Origin: Lepidostoma basale
Taxonomy: Eukaryota; Arthropoda; Insecta; Trichoptera; Lepidostomatidae
Direction: 5' to 3'
Assembly (NCBI GenBank): GCA_022606425.2
Contig: JAHDVF020000075.1
Span: 868,001 to 932,000, forward strand
DNA length: 64,000 bases
The notes under the pieces were generated by a model that made no database searches, was not told the DNA's origin, and worked only from the letters and a program-made list of their open reading frames with translations. This document shows, piece after piece, positions 1-12,169 of the stretch (position 1 is the stretch's first letter; each line of letters starts with the position of its first letter). A program made the position numbers and the translations under genes.

Positions 1-39
1 ATTTCTATTAATCGATGTATGATTAAGTGTATAGAATTC

Positions 40-280
40 CATAATGATGTTATTAAAATAAACAAAAGTTGTTTAAAAATGGAATAACCACAAATTCTAT
101 AAATGATATGAAATATTCACGACACGTGTTTCGTCTTATGAGGACATCTTCGAGTGTTCACTACATCACTCGAAGATGTCCTCATAAGACGAAACACGTG
201 TCGTGAATATTTCATATCATTTATAGAATTTTTAGTTCTTCTATTTTTAAACAACTTTTGTTTATTTTAATAACATAGTA
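40..280. repeat. Foldback element with about 105-bp arms
   Basis: Left arm about 45-156 and right arm about 167-275 are inverted copies; the centre (109-156 with 167-214) is perfect, including GACACGTGTTTCGTCTTATG. The loop is about 10 bp. Confidence 0.75.
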
Positions 281-339
281 TATTTCTATTTATTCACGCT
301 CATAATTGAAAATTAATACAATTTATTATTATTCTTCTT

Positions 340-840
340 CTTTTAATAGATCTGACGATCTGTGACACAGAAATCATGTCTCGTCTGATGACGAGATCCA
401 GCTGTCTCTCCATCTCTTAGGCGGTCTTCCAGGTGGGCGTTGTCTGGAGGGGATTTCATAAGCGGCTGTATGTGCAAGTCTGTCACCATCCATTCGGGCT
501 ACATGGTCCTCCAGTATCTTCTTCAGATATCCTCTATTTCGCAAGTTTTTCTTATGTCTACGTTGTGGACACGATCTCGGAGAGTTTTTCCAGTAATTGA
601 TCTTAGGACCTTCATTTCCGATGTTCGCACAGTGTCGGCCCGCGTCTCTACAGCCAGCGTACGTCATGATAGGTCGCACGCATGTTTTATAGATTCTGAT
701 CTTGCTGTCGATACGCATGTGCTTGTTCTTCCAGACCAGATTCTTCAGGCATCCTGACACAGCAGAGGCTTTACTGACTTGTTCTCGTACTTCGGTATAA
801 AGGTCATTTTGACAATTTATTACACAAACCTTTCGGCGTA
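340..840 (-). mobile_element. RTE-like 3' fragment, separate family
   Basis: Minus-strand frame KIRIYKTCVRPIMTYAG, then ILEDHVARMDGDRLAHTAAY and RPPGRPPKRWRDSW. Same post-catalytic architecture but distinct sequence from the (TTAG)n family. Confidence 0.75.
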
Positions 841-869
841 GATGAGAACATTATGTTACATTGCTTTTT

Positions 870-1265
870 TATTTTATTCTTCTTCTTCGGCGTTACAAAC
901 CTTGGTGGGTCTTAGGCTCTTCCAGGAAACTTCTATCCCGTCCTCCCAGTCTTGCTGCTCCAGGACCCGGCAGTCTGCCATGATACCATCCAACCGTTGA
1001 AATCTCGGCCTGCCGACGCTTATTCGCCCTGCTGGATTGTTACAATACTCTTTTGGGGGGCTGCAGATCTCCCATGCGGTGCAAGTGCCCTAGCCAGCGC
1101 AGTCTGTTAATCTTTATATACTTGACCACGCTGACGTCCTGGTATAGATGGTAGAGCTCTGTGTTGTAGCTCATTCTAAACATCTGACCATCCTTAATGA
1201 GTCCGAGGATTCTGAGAAGGACCTTCACTTCGAAGCAGTTCAACTTTACTTCATCAATCAATCTA
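870..1265 (-). mobile_element. RTE-like 3' fragment, separate family
   Basis: Minus-strand frame YHLYQDVSVVKYIKINRLRW then LGHLHRMGDLQPPKRVL, with more of the 3' end beyond the frame. Confidence 0.7.
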
Positions 1266-1679
1266 CTTTTTTTACTTTATTCCACTATTGTTATTGTTTT
1301 TAATTCTTTTATTTTTTTATTTGTATTAGCTTATTTATTTGTTTTAATTATTTTTGTCTTTTTTATTCTTATTTTTATCTTTATTATTTTATTTAGTTTG
1401 TATAATACTTGGCGTATGGAAGACGGCGAGGAGAGGAGAGGAGAGGTGCAGATATTATTGTTTGGAACGGGAATCCTCCTTCACAAGAACGTTGAGTATT
1501 AAGGCACTATCTGGGGTCGAGTCATTATCATTAAACATGTCGCAGATTTGTTTCGTTAGCACATTCATGCCTTTTGGCACATTAGCTTCCTTTATAGCTT
1601 CTTTGGGGGATGTGGTGAAAGTTAATAGCAGTGGAGGTTTCAGCGTTTATTGCAGATCACAAGTAATCATACGTTAACA

Positions 1680-2260
1680 GTATTATGTACTCGCGATGGA
1701 GCGTGCGCCTGGACGTCGATAGCAGCTGGGGCTGATGGCTCGCTGGGCAGTAGCATCGGTCGGCTGGAGCGAAGACTCGTCAGAAGTTACGTGGCGTAGC
1801 AGTGTAGACAGTAGCGTGGCTCGGTGGGAGAGTCGGAGGTTTTTCGTACGTAGGCTTGATACCGTAGACTCGCAAGAAGGAATGACGTAGTAGCGTGGCT
1901 TCGTAGGTCGGCGGGAGAGGGAGTCCGAGATCCCTCGTGGCGTTGACTTATTAACGTAGACTCGTGTCTGTTAGAAGCCGTAATACTGACTGACGTCTTG
2001 GGTGGTCGGAAGTACCGCCTTTATATGCTTTGCTTCCCTCTGCACACGCTGCTCTGCTCTAGTGATCTAGTGAATGAAACTGGGCCCTGATTCAGCGTTT
2101 CGATAAGTAGGTCCTAAGTCAGGCGTTTTCGATTATTTGTGTACTATATTTCATCATGAAATATGCTGGTTCAGCAGTCGAAGTCCACTTATGTGGGTTA
2201 TGCATTTAACCTACACTTCCTTTCCCGCTCTCGAATAGTTTAATGATTCCCTTCTTCAAA
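1680..2260 (+). other. GC-rich noncoding stretch, possibly LTR-derived
   Basis: No open frame runs through. CCTTTATATGCTTTGC resembles a promoter TATA box. Internal repeats of the form AGTAGCGTGGCT occur. It may be a U3-like region of an LTR element, but no coding remnant supports this. Confidence 0.25.
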
Positions 2261-2690
2261 TATAATTTTTTTGTTACGCCAAATCTTCTTACGTGCGTAC
2301 ATAGGTACACATACCGTTATTTAAGTCTAATGTAATACATTTTATTTAGGATCGAGTTGCTTTTCAGATGACACCACGTTGCCTCATTTCCCGACGCCGG
2401 CCCTGAGCAGGCGAGATAAGGCGGGCGTACCGCAGGAAGGCCGTGGTTAATTTCATTCACACAATATATATTTCGGTTGATAGCAAACAAAGCACGCCTA
2501 TAGATATAGTCTAGTCTGCGAAGACAGCACTCATCAACTAATTCTCGTTAGAAGAGTATGAAGATTAAGAGGAGCAACTGCGCAATATTAATTTGATCTT
2601 TATGTTTGAGTTTGATCTTTACGTGGTCAAAAATTATTATTTCATAGTGTTTTTTATGAGAGTATATTTAAGTATTATATTGTTATATAA
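2260..2690. other. Unassigned stretch
   Basis: No gene seen. A GC-rich patch at 2380-2450 (CGCCGGCCCTGAGCAGGCGA) has no convincing splice sites. Confidence 0.3.
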
Positions 2691-2879
2691 ACTAACTAAC
2701 TAAATAAACCATCACGCCGTCTCCCCGAAAGGGTAGGCAGAAAGAATGGACTGCCACACTTTAATCGATGCGGCACTCCATCCTTCTCTTTTCGCCATCG
2801 CGAAAGACGCGGTGTGATGGGTTGCGAACCTCATCGCCACCAACAGGCATCTCCCGCGCACACTTCGATCGTTCAACGC
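2690..2879 (-). mobile_element. SINE sharing the (TTAG)n 3' end, copy 1
   Basis: Minus-strand copy of the roughly 200-bp element best seen at 47385-47586: a head with GATGAGGTTCGCAACCC and CCGCGTCTCCC, then the RTE-like 3' end and TTAG tail. It is directly abutted by an RTE copy of the opposite orientation, so the pair is bordered by inverted (TTAG)n ends. Confidence 0.65.
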
Positions 2880-2894
2880 CTTGTTAAATAAATA

Positions 2895-3489
2895 TAATGC
2901 TAAATGGGATATTGAAAGAAGGGTTGGGGCAGGCAACAAAGTGAATGATGCACTTAATGTTGTCATCGCAAACAAAAACCTGTCCAAAAAAGCTAGAATG
3001 GCAGTGCACAATAGTGTTCTTCTACCGACTCTTGTGTATGGAAGCGAAGCATGGAACTGGCAAAAGAAGGATGAAAGAAGAATAAATGCAGTAGAAATGA
3101 GATCTCTTAGACGAATGTGTGATACTCTGTATGATTGAGTGTCGAATGAAAATATAAGAAGTGAATGCGGTGCGAATGATGGTGTTATGAACAAAATAAT
3201 GAAAGGATCATTAAGATGGTTTGGACATATGGAAAGAATGAATGATAAAAAAATTATAACGATGTAAATGGAACCAGAAATAGAGGAAGACCGAGGAAAA
3301 CGTGGCACGATCAAATAATCAAATATTGAATGTCGGCCATGTGAGGAGTCAGAGAAATCGACGCGCGTGCATGACACGATGTACGAATGTTAAGGAAGCG
3401 AGAGAAATATGTCTGGAAAGAAAAGTGTGGCGGTCCATTCTTTCTGCCTACCCTTTGGGGAGACGGCGTGATGGTTAGTTAGTTAGTTA
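2895..3489 (+). mobile_element. RTE-like retrotransposon 3' fragment, (TTAG)n family
   Basis: Encodes [40 protein letters not shown], and after frameshifts [13 protein letters not shown], the domain C-terminal to reverse transcriptase in RTE-like elements. Ends GGAGACGGCGTGATGG then TTAG repeats. The catalytic domain is absent. Confidence 0.82.
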
Positions 3490-4029
3490 ATTTTTTGTTA
3501 TATAAACATTAGAATTCAAATATGTCGCAAACTCATTTAAATATCTATTTCAATTAGTAAATAATTATAATTTTCCATAAAATGTAAAATGTTAATAATT
3601 AATATTAGTTTACAACGTTCTCCCGATGATGTATAAAACCTTCGAAATTGTCGAGAAAAATATACTCAAAAGTAAAAAAAAAGTTTTTTTTTTAGAAAAA
3701 TACTCCACAAATATGTCTTTCGACATTATTTATACAACACCTATTTTACCTACCGACGTTGGAATCTTTGTAAACTTATTGTCAACGAAACTATCATTGC
3801 AACAACCGCAGATGCCAACATCAACTTGTCATCTTTTCTTTCTTCGTGTAAATGCCAATGCCTTCTCTCTCCTCTTTCTATTGCCATTGTGGGTGAAGGT
3901 TCGGCCGATGATTTGTTGCAGTGGTGTCGCGTATTATATTTTTAGTAACACCGCAAGTGAAGGCAATGCCTTGCTTCCATCAATTGGTGAAACGGCTCTG
4001 CTAAATTGTAATTTTGAATCAATTAGTGT

Positions 4030-4915
4030 TTATGTCGCCGCCATCTGGTTAAATACGCCGCTCAATTGAACGGCTAGGCATTCAATGAAGTGACTAGGCC
4101 GGTAGTTGAATAAATTAAGATAGCTCAACGTTTTAGTTCTAACTTTTACCGCTGCAGCGCTAGCAGTCATCTAACAATGTTCAACTGTCAGTCGGTATTC
4201 GATTACATGTGTTTTTGTAAAAAGTAACACGATTTTCAAACAAAAAAGAGAGAGAGCATGCGTATAGGGGATGTGGGATGTATTATTTAAAAAAAACTAA
4301 CTCTAACCTAAACGTACTGTTCTTCTTTACTACCGTACGAGTTTTGACATTGGCTTAGCGCTTGTACGGTTATAATGTTCATATTGACGCATAGCGTGTT
4401 TATAAAAACATAACTTTATTTTTATTTCTATTTTATTGTATTTTACTTTAACCACCTCAACAGACCGGAAGACCCAATTACAGAGAGGAATTACATCACA
4501 ATCACCCAGGCTTCAGAAAAAACACTTTTGAATTATTATTGATTTCACCGTGAATCGAACCTTTAGGTTAGTTTTTTTTTAATTAATACATCCCACATCC
4601 CCTTTATCCCCCACATTATCTACTCATCAAATTTTTACGCAAACGCTAAAAACTTGTTTAACAAAATCCCTATTTTATTTGTGTTCAAATAAATAAATTT
4701 ATTCACGATAATATAAAGTCACAATAACGTTGCTTTCAACATGTCGGCTAAGCGTCCGTTAGCCATGTCATTTTACTATCGGCCTGGCGACGTATAGCCT
4801 TTTGGTTGAACGTTGCCTTCAGCAAGTGGCTAAGCCATGTCATTGAATGCCGCCATTTCATTATCAGCCTAGCCGTTCAATTGAGCGGCATATTTAACCA
4901 GATGGCGGCGACATT
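4030..4915. repeat. Nested foldback element, about 890 bp
   Basis: Outer arms 4032-4079 and 4867-4913 (ATGTCGCCGCCATCTGGTTA) and inner arms about 4262-4312 and 4564-4608 (GGGGATGTGGGATGTATTA). No coding sequence seen. Confidence 0.68.
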
Positions 4916-5264
4916 TATAATAGTAAAATATTACAATGTTCTTGCAGAACCAACACTAACAATATTCCATATTAAATACTTCGCAATAAAAAATAAAATA
5001 AAAGTTTTCCGCAAGTTTTAGGATATTACAAGATAGTAACACGCGTTCACCTTGCTGTTAAAATATTATATAACTCTTGGAATTTTGTTTATGCAAAATT
5101 CATATCGTCGATATTTTTTTTTAAGTATTCTCCAGGCCAACAGGTCGGTCGTACACGGTCGATGACGTTGGGAATTCGTTAAACGTCAGATCGAATAATA
5201 AACATTCGAATTCGTATGCAAGATAATGTTTTAATAAATAAATATATAATATAAATTTGTATGC

Positions 5265-5435
5265 AAGATAATGTCCGTAGAGTTAGACGTCCCCCTGCCC
5301 GCTGGACCGACGATCTGAAGAGGATTGCTGGACATGGATGGATGGGAGCGGCAATGGATTGGGGGCGGTGGCATACTTTGGCAGAGGCCTACATTCAGCA
5401 GTCAGTGGATGACAAACGGCTGATGATGATAATGT
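5265..5435 (+). mobile_element. RTE-like 3' end, same family as 59640
   Basis: Ends RPPARWTDDLKRIAGHGWMG and AAMDWGRWHTLAEAYIQQ-type sequence, then GATGATGAT. Nearly the same as the end of the copy at 59640-60115. Confidence 0.7.
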
Positions 5436-5544
5436 TTTAAAGTAAACATTTTAAGTCTGTGTGCTTTCACAAATTTGCCACCAAGCGCATTGGAGAACGC
5501 CATTAAAAATATGAACGCTTGTAGATGGAACTTCAAGTTAAAAT

Positions 5545-6300
5545 GTTGTTTTGTATTCTTCTTCTTATTCTCTCTAACCATCTGTCTACTGCTGGATGTA
5601 GGTCTCTCCGAGTGGTCTCCATTTTTTTCTTGTCATGCGCGACCTTCATCTTTTCCCCAACTGTAATAATGTATTCAGCCCAACTTTTAAACTTTTCTGG
5701 AGTCGACCGATGATTCTTTTATCCTTCCGTGAATTGATCTATATATTGCCTGTCTGGCGACATGACCTGCCCATTTCCACTTCAATTGGCAATACGGTCC
5801 ATCACAGCTTTGTCCGACGTCTGATTTTAATATTTAGAATTCTGTCCCTCAGACTTATGCCAAGCACTTATCTTTCCATAGCTCGGCTGAACACATGTCA
5901 ATTTGGGTATGGTGTTGGCTGTGAAGACCACAGTTTTCAATCCATAAGTTATCACAGCGAGGATGCATGTTTCATAGATCTATATTTTAAGGTTTATGGG
6001 AATGTCTTTGGTCTTGAGTATGTGATCTATTTTTTCCAAATACCGCCCAACTCAGTCCAATTCTTCTGAACATTTTCACAATCCAGTTTTTCTTCCCTAA
6101 GTTCAGCTCGTGGCCGAATCATCGACAGCTTCACTTAGTTTATTTTCTACTGTTAAATTGCTGTAGATGAACCCACAATCTTATTTTTATTTGTGTTCAT
6201 CTCAAGACCAATATTTAGGGAGGTGTCATGGAGTTCTTTATCATTGCGTCTAGTTCGTCTGCATCACTGAAGAGGACTGTATTCGTAAGCATTGTGTTAA
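5545..6300 (-). mobile_element. RTE-like fragment, separate family
   Basis: The minus strand shows LKWKWAGHVARQ-type sequence near 5750 and CCTACATCCAGCAGTAGACA near 5600, the usual 3' end of these elements. Broken frame. Confidence 0.6.
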
Positions 6301-7010
6301 CAGTGTGAATTTACAAGTATTTACATAATTTTGTATATTATTTCCATTACTCTGGACAAGAAATGAAGGCGAGGTCACTCGAGGTCGAATATGTCGTCAG
6401 GTGGGGGGAGGGGCACATAAGAAGGTCCCGGTATGCACACGTGAGAAGAATGGATCCATCCAGATTCATCCAGACTCATAATCATACTCGCGATATAATA
6501 CAATCATAAAAAAGTAATACTAATTTGAATTGCGAAGGGTTCGACACATACGCCACGTCTGTCTGACGAACAGCTGGCCAAAAGATTGTCTATCGAAAAG
6601 ATAATATTATCTCTGCGCTTTTATCAACATTGTCATATTATATTTCGCCATCAGTGCGAAGTTGCAAATCGTAGTCGGATCACATCAACGAGCATCGTTC
6701 ACTGTGACAATATTAATAATCTTTTTACAGCATCTGAGGACTTACGGCCTTAATTCCTTAATTCGCCATTTCCGCCGGCTTTCCGATTGACTTTTGAACA
6801 GATAACAGATTTTATGGCTTTCTTTTGAAGTCATTTTCCCTGAGACAACATAAACGTTATTCTTGTCTGGATGTTTGCAACGTATCAAGGACGCCCACAT
6901 ATAACAATCCATCCACAGTAACCTTCTTTATATTTGATTTTGAATAAAATATTTTTTACAACATTTTGAATGTATACAAATACTTGTACTGGATTTTACC
7001 CATTGCGGGT
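6300..7010. other. No gene seen
   Basis: AT-rich sequence with a decayed LINE 3' stub near 6380-6480 (GAAGAATGGATCCATCCAGA), similar to one at 19455. Confidence 0.3.
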
Positions 7011-7011
7011 T

Positions 7012-7392
7012 ATCATTTTTAAGGATTAATTGGATCTCAATAGAGACGAAGATGCAAATTGGAAACAGAATATGGTGTTCGAGGCCTTTACAGGACTTAT
7101 GACCAGTCATTGGTTGGGTTAAGCGCACGCTTTATGTAATACAACATTCCCCATTCCGCCCTTCTTACGACCACTACGTCTGACAAATTTTTGGAAGATA
7201 TGCTACAATGTTGCACTACACTTCACATTTTTTAGTTCAATCTACAATGGAATGGGGAATGTTGTATTACATAAAGCGTGCGCTTAACCCAACCAATGAC
7301 AGGTCATAAGTCCTGTAAACGCCTCGAACACCATATTCTGTTTCCAATTTGCATCTTTGTCTCCATTGAGATACAATTAATCCTTAAAAATA
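7012..7392. repeat. Long-TIR foldback MITE, copy 1
   Basis: Arms of roughly 130 bp begin TTTTTAAGGATTAATTG and include GACCAGTCATTGGTTGGGTT and AACATTCCCCATTCCGCCCT. Related copies are at 22473, 27488 and 62180. Confidence 0.75.
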
Positions 7393-7394
7393 TT

Positions 7395-8390
7395 TTTTGT
7401 TTGAAAAAAGAATCGTCGAATTAAATGTATAATCTCGTACTGAAACTACAACTCGAATTAGTATCTAAACAATAATTCCGATGCTAGCTAAATCAGACAG
7501 AAAAACAATAAATAAAAAAAACTAAGTTACCAAGGTGTAGGTAAAGATAATTAACATTCACACAGCGTGCCTGCACGTACGTTGTTTTTTACGACTCTTC
7601 AGATTCACTTATGTATAGTTCACCATTCTTCTTTAATATGTGTATGAACATAAAAAATTAAAGGTTATTTACATTTTTTTAACGCATGAAAAGTGTTGTT
7701 ATAATAACATAAATGTATAATTTGGAACTGTCTTAAAATGTTCCTATATTTTAAAAAAAACTCGAAAGACCACAACAGGCTTTCAGAACACTAGCACACC
7801 AATAATGCGTCTACAAATTACCACAAAAAAAATTGATTTCCATATCCTGCAATGGTGCAGGCAAACTAGTTTCGTTAAAAAATAAAACAATAATTAATAA
7901 CAGAACGATGGTGTTTTAATAACTACTTCCACTAATTGCCTTTATTTTACAGCGTTTAGTTTAAAAAAATATATCGTTTAATTAAATTATTATTTAAAAG
8001 AAACTTCCATCAAGAGATTCAGTATAATCATTACTTACTTACTTAACATAAACAGCCGTTGTCGTCCACTGCTGGGCATAGACCTCCCCCAAAAATCATT
8101 AGATTATCATAAAAACACTAAGTGTCGACCTGGTCCAAATTATAAAAGACGAAATAATGATCAGTGATTTAAATAAATGCATGAGTAGTAGAAGCTGCAA
8201 TCGAAGAGGAATGCAATGGGATAGGACCACAGATTCCATGGAGACTGTATCGGACGTATGCGAATAGATTATTATTATTTTATTTTATTATTATTTTATT
8301 TTATTATTTACAAATATGTTCATTTTATTTAATTATTGTTAGTAATTTTATATTAATTTAAGTTTTAATTTGTTTCTGTCATTTGTTAAA
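7395..8390. other. No gene seen
   Basis: AT-rich DNA. A LINE-type 3' stub lies at 8045-8095 (GTCCACTGCTGGGCATAGAC) and an ATT-rich microsatellite at 8265-8345. Confidence 0.3.
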
Positions 8391-8394
8391 ATAA

Positions 8395-8870
8395 ATAAGG
8401 CGGTCGGTAAGGAGTGGAAGCGCATAGTAACGAAGTTGTGTGCAGTAAATAAATCAAAGTATTCTCGGAAAACATTGGCCGTTGGTCGCGCCATTGGTTA
8501 CAGCCAATCATAAACGCCGTGGTAACAGCAGCTGCGAAGAGTATACTGAAATTCTCAGAAACGGAAAAACCGTTGGTAACCGCTATCGCTAGATGTCGCG
8601 GAGGCTATATAAGAAGGTCGTGTTTGGAATCGGCCCTCACTTTCTTCACATTCACACACGCTGCGCGTCAGGAGGGTTTGCGCTCCTACCTACGTGAAAA
8701 CCAGTACTTGTAAGGGATTTGAGCTACTGCCACAACTCTCATTGCTTCAACTCCTGCACCGAACGCCGCAATATAATAAAACTTGGGTTTATTACACACA
8801 AGCATCACCACGCCGTATTCTCCGCTTTCACCATCTACACCACATCGGAGACGAGCAGCAGTCAGCGGCC
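8395..8870 (+). mobile_element. LTR-like sequence (possible solo LTR)
   Basis: GC-richer than its surroundings, with GCTATATAAGAAGG (TATA box) near 8605 and AATAAAAC near 8776, spaced as in U3-R-U5. No flanking LTR, gag or pol sequence was found, and the ends are uncertain. Confidence 0.4.
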
Positions 8871-8924
8871 TAAATAAAAATTAATAGTACGGAGGGAGCA
8901 ATCTGTCCCGTACAGAGACAAATA

Positions 8925-9165
8925 CTCCAAACATCATATTAGAGAGAATTTTGGCTCCTGTAGCTTGAGAAACACCACTATTAGAGCCAGAACAGGAGTG
9001 TCGGCGCTAAAATTGCACCAGGACGTCCCCAACTTCGATGGAGGGTCGACATAAGAGAGACCGCCGGACATGGATGCGTGTTGCTCAGAACCAGCAGACA
9101 CGGAAGTAAATGGAGGAGGCCTAAGTCCAAGAGTGGACGGATTCAGGCTGATGATGATAATGCTA
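8925..9165 (+). mobile_element. RTE-like 3' end fragment
   Basis: APGRPQLRWRVDIRETAGHG and GSKWRRPKSKSGRIQADDDN, a typical RTE-like 3' end with GATGATGATAATG. Confidence 0.62.
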
Positions 9166-9191
9166 TAGCAATGATTACAAATATAGTTTGG

Positions 9192-9715
9192 ACATCTAGA
9201 AACTAACTAACCATCACGCCGTTTCCCCGGAAGGGTAGGCAGAGAGGATGGATCGCCACATTCTTATATTCTGACATAACTCTCGCGCCTCTTCTTTATT
9301 CACACATCGTGACATGCACGCTCGTCGATTGTTCCTACTTCGAATAAGGCCGCCATTCAGTAATTGAATGATTTGGTCATGCCATGTCTTCCTTGGCCTT
9401 CCTCGACTTCTTTTTTCATTCACACTACTTGTATACTTCTTTTAACCATTCTTCCCTCATCCATTCGTTCCATATGTCCAAACCATCTTAGTGACCCTTT
9501 CCTGATTTTATTTATCACGTATTCATTTGCTTTACATTCCTTTCTTACTTCAACATTAGATCATACATTGTTTTTCCGCACATCCTCTTTAGTGCCCTCA
9601 TTTCTACGGCATTTATCCTACTTTCATCCTTGCTTTACTTCCATACATAAACGTCGGCACTAGAACTCCATTGTGCACTGCCATCTTTGCTTCAGTTCTT
9701 TTTGACACATCCAGA
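9192..9715 (-). mobile_element. RTE-like 3' fragment, (TTAG)n family
   Basis: Minus strand ends AACGGCGTGATGGTTAGTTAG and encodes [19 protein letters not shown] and [19 protein letters not shown] diverged subfamily with frameshifts. Confidence 0.78.
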
Positions 9716-9913
9716 ACGAACGGAAAAATCAACGTATATTCGTTGAAAAATCAACGAATATATTATATTAAAAAAGATTTTAAATAGCATGTCGGAGAGA
9801 AGTGTGTAGCGGTGATCTGCTTACCCTTTGCGGAATGACTGTGTTTTGTTCAACTTTGCTAGGATATTGCGCACATTGCAATGTTCTAGTGAGAAGAATG
9901 TTAATCCTTATAA

Positions 9914-10308
9914 GAGGGTATTAGTTGCAAACCCGGCAAACTCCATCATTAGATGTTTTGAGTAAATCGCAAAAAACTGATACGCTAATAAAATGCGCTT
10001 TTTTACGATATTTATTTTTTTCATCTCAACCAGTTAGTATTTTAAAAGTAATCAGCCATGAAATAATCATCATTATGTTGATAATTAAAGTAAAATAATG
10101 AAATTCATTTTGGAGTGTTGCCAGCTTTGCAACACTCAAGTGTAGGTTGCATGTTTGAAACAAACCCTATATTTTAATAGCAAAATTCTTCAGAATGAAG
10201 CCGAATTTGAAACTGAAAATCAATAAAAATTGTGTGCAAATGTATTATGAATTCATATCTCACTTTTGATTGTTGGTGGAGTTTGCCGGGTTTGCAAATA
10301 ATACCCTC
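9914..10308. repeat. MITE with 32-bp terminal inverted repeats
   Basis: Ends GAGGGTATTAGTTGCAAACC and, inverted, GAGGGTATTATTTGCAAACC, continuing CGGCAAACTCCA on both sides. 395 bp, noncoding. Confidence 0.72.
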
Positions 10309-10659
10309 AATTAAGATAGAATGAAATTTCTAGGAATCGCACGTTTTCCTCAATTTGATGTATGAATGATCTATATAATTATAATTATACTTTTTTTTCG
10401 TTCCATTTAATTCGGCCCCGTTTTACTGGGTACGTGATTCCCCCATATGGACAACTGGCGTCACGCTATCCGCGGAACAATTATATGTCGCTTATGCATA
10501 TGATACAAATGCGTTATTTCCCGACTCCATTAAACCGGTTAGTCATAGCAAACTTTCGTCCTACCGTCCTGCATATAACATACTGCAATATGTGTAACAT
10601 GCATGTATTTCCTGCGAAGAGGTCCCTCGCTATTTCACTATTTAGGACGTGAAACCGTT

Positions 10660-11170
10660 AAGAAAACTAACTAACTAACTAACTAACCATCACGCCGTCA
10701 CCCCGAAGGGGTAGGCAGAAAGAATAGACTGCCACACTTTTCTTTCCTGACATATTTCTCTCGCTTCCTCAACATTCATACATCGTGTCATGCACGCGCG
10801 TCGATTTCTCTGACTCCTCACATGGCCGACATTCAATATTTGATTTATTTTATCGTGCCACGTTTTCCTCGGTCTTCCTCTATTTCTGGTTCCATTTACA
10901 TCATAAACATATCATTTTTTTTACCATTCTTTCTTCATTCATTATTTCCATATGTCCAAGCCATCTTAATGATCCTTTCATTATTTTATTCATGACACCA
11001 TCATTCGCACCGCATCCACTTCTTATATTTTCATTCGACACTCTATCATATACAGAGTATCCACACATTCGTCTAAGAGATCTCATTTCTACTGCATTTA
11101 TTCTACTTTCATCCTTTTTTTGCCAGTTCCATGCTTCGCTTCCATACATAAGGGTCGGTAGAAGAACCGT
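10660..11170 (-). mobile_element. RTE-like 3' fragment, (TTAG)n family
   Basis: Minus-strand frame [20 protein letters not shown] then GSLRWLGHMEIMNEERM; the end carries five TTAG-type units. Confidence 0.8.
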
Positions 11171-11249
11171 TAAGAATTACAATCAAAATAGTTGTTTGTA
11201 ACACCAGTTGTCTGTTACACCTGAAGATGCCAACACAGATTGGCGAGAC

Positions 11250-11490
11250 AGCTGACGACCTTCGTGGTCGAGTGATAAGTGCTCTAACTTCCATAACTAA
11301 ACTGCCGGGTTCGATTCCCGGCGATGGCAGTGTGATTGTCACTCAACTCACGTGACAATAAAATGGCGATTGATTAGCTATCTATCACATATCACGGAAA
11401 TCAATATTATAACTACCATATATCCTTTACACCGATGTGGCTCGCTCTGTAATGTTGTAAAGAGCGATTCAACAAAATAATAATAAACTT
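11250..11490 (+). mobile_element. tRNA-derived SINE, copy 1
   Basis: Head has GGTCGAGTGATAAGTGCTCT (A-box-like) and GGGTTCGATTCCCGGCG (canonical B box). Body has CACGTGACAATAAAATGGCG and ends CAACAAAATAATAATAAA. Confidence 0.72.
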
Positions 11491-11809
11491 GGGAGTCATA
11501 ATTAATCTATCTCTCTCGTGGATTATAAAAGGGAAGAGAAAATTACAATTAAATAGTCCATTGTTTTGGCCGAAACACTATGATACTTCAACATTATTAA
11601 TGATATGATATAAAACATTGTTATAATGTCACCAATTTCTTTTAATTCACTGAGAATGTCGCGACAGCTGTTTTGCCAACCGATGTTGGCATCATCAGGT
11701 GTTACAATAAACTTGATTTCAAGTTCACAGCTTTCATCCACCCTGAATTTTCTTTTTTTGTGTCGTTTAATATAATATGTTATAGAAAAGTAAATAATTT
11801 TCTTCTTTT

Positions 11810-12165
11810 TCTTTAGCCTGTTGTGGTCGTCCACTCCTAGACGTACATAGGTCTCTTGTATTTTCCACTTCGTTCTATTCTGAGCGATCCGCATACAGGC
11901 ACTTCCCGCACTCTTCCTGATATCGTCGGGCCATCGCAGCTGTGAGCGCCCAACTCCGCGCTTTGCCGTTCTCGGGCACCAGCACAGCAGTCGCCTTGTC
12001 CACTTTTCATCTGGGTTACGAGCAACGTGTCCCGACCAAGGCCACTTAAGGGTTGCCCAACTTGATGACGTCAGACTGTCCTGTCTCATAGGTCCTCATT
12101 CCTGACTCAGTCGCACAAGCTAATACCCAACATGGCTCTCTCCACTGCTATCCATCATCAACAAC
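11810..12165 (-). mobile_element. RTE-like 3' fragment, separate family
   Basis: Minus-strand frame ATLKWPWSGHVARNPDEKWT, GVGRSQLRWPDDIRKSAGSA, KWKIQETYVRLGVDDHNRLK. Confidence 0.75.
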
Positions 12166-12169
12166 TCAA

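Noticed and set aside
1197..1502. Hydrophobic open frame resembling a membrane protein
   Set aside because: Composition is driven by a T-rich tract (F/I/L-only stretch); no splice sites or homology.
2370..2450. GC-rich patch as a host exon
   Set aside because: No convincing acceptor and donor pair and no recognisable protein motif on either strand.
11290..11310. GGTTCGATTCCCGGCG as part of a tRNA gene (also at 14407, 36430, 37813)
   Set aside because: No cloverleaf can be formed and the sequence continues into a shared SINE body, so these are tRNA-derived SINEs.
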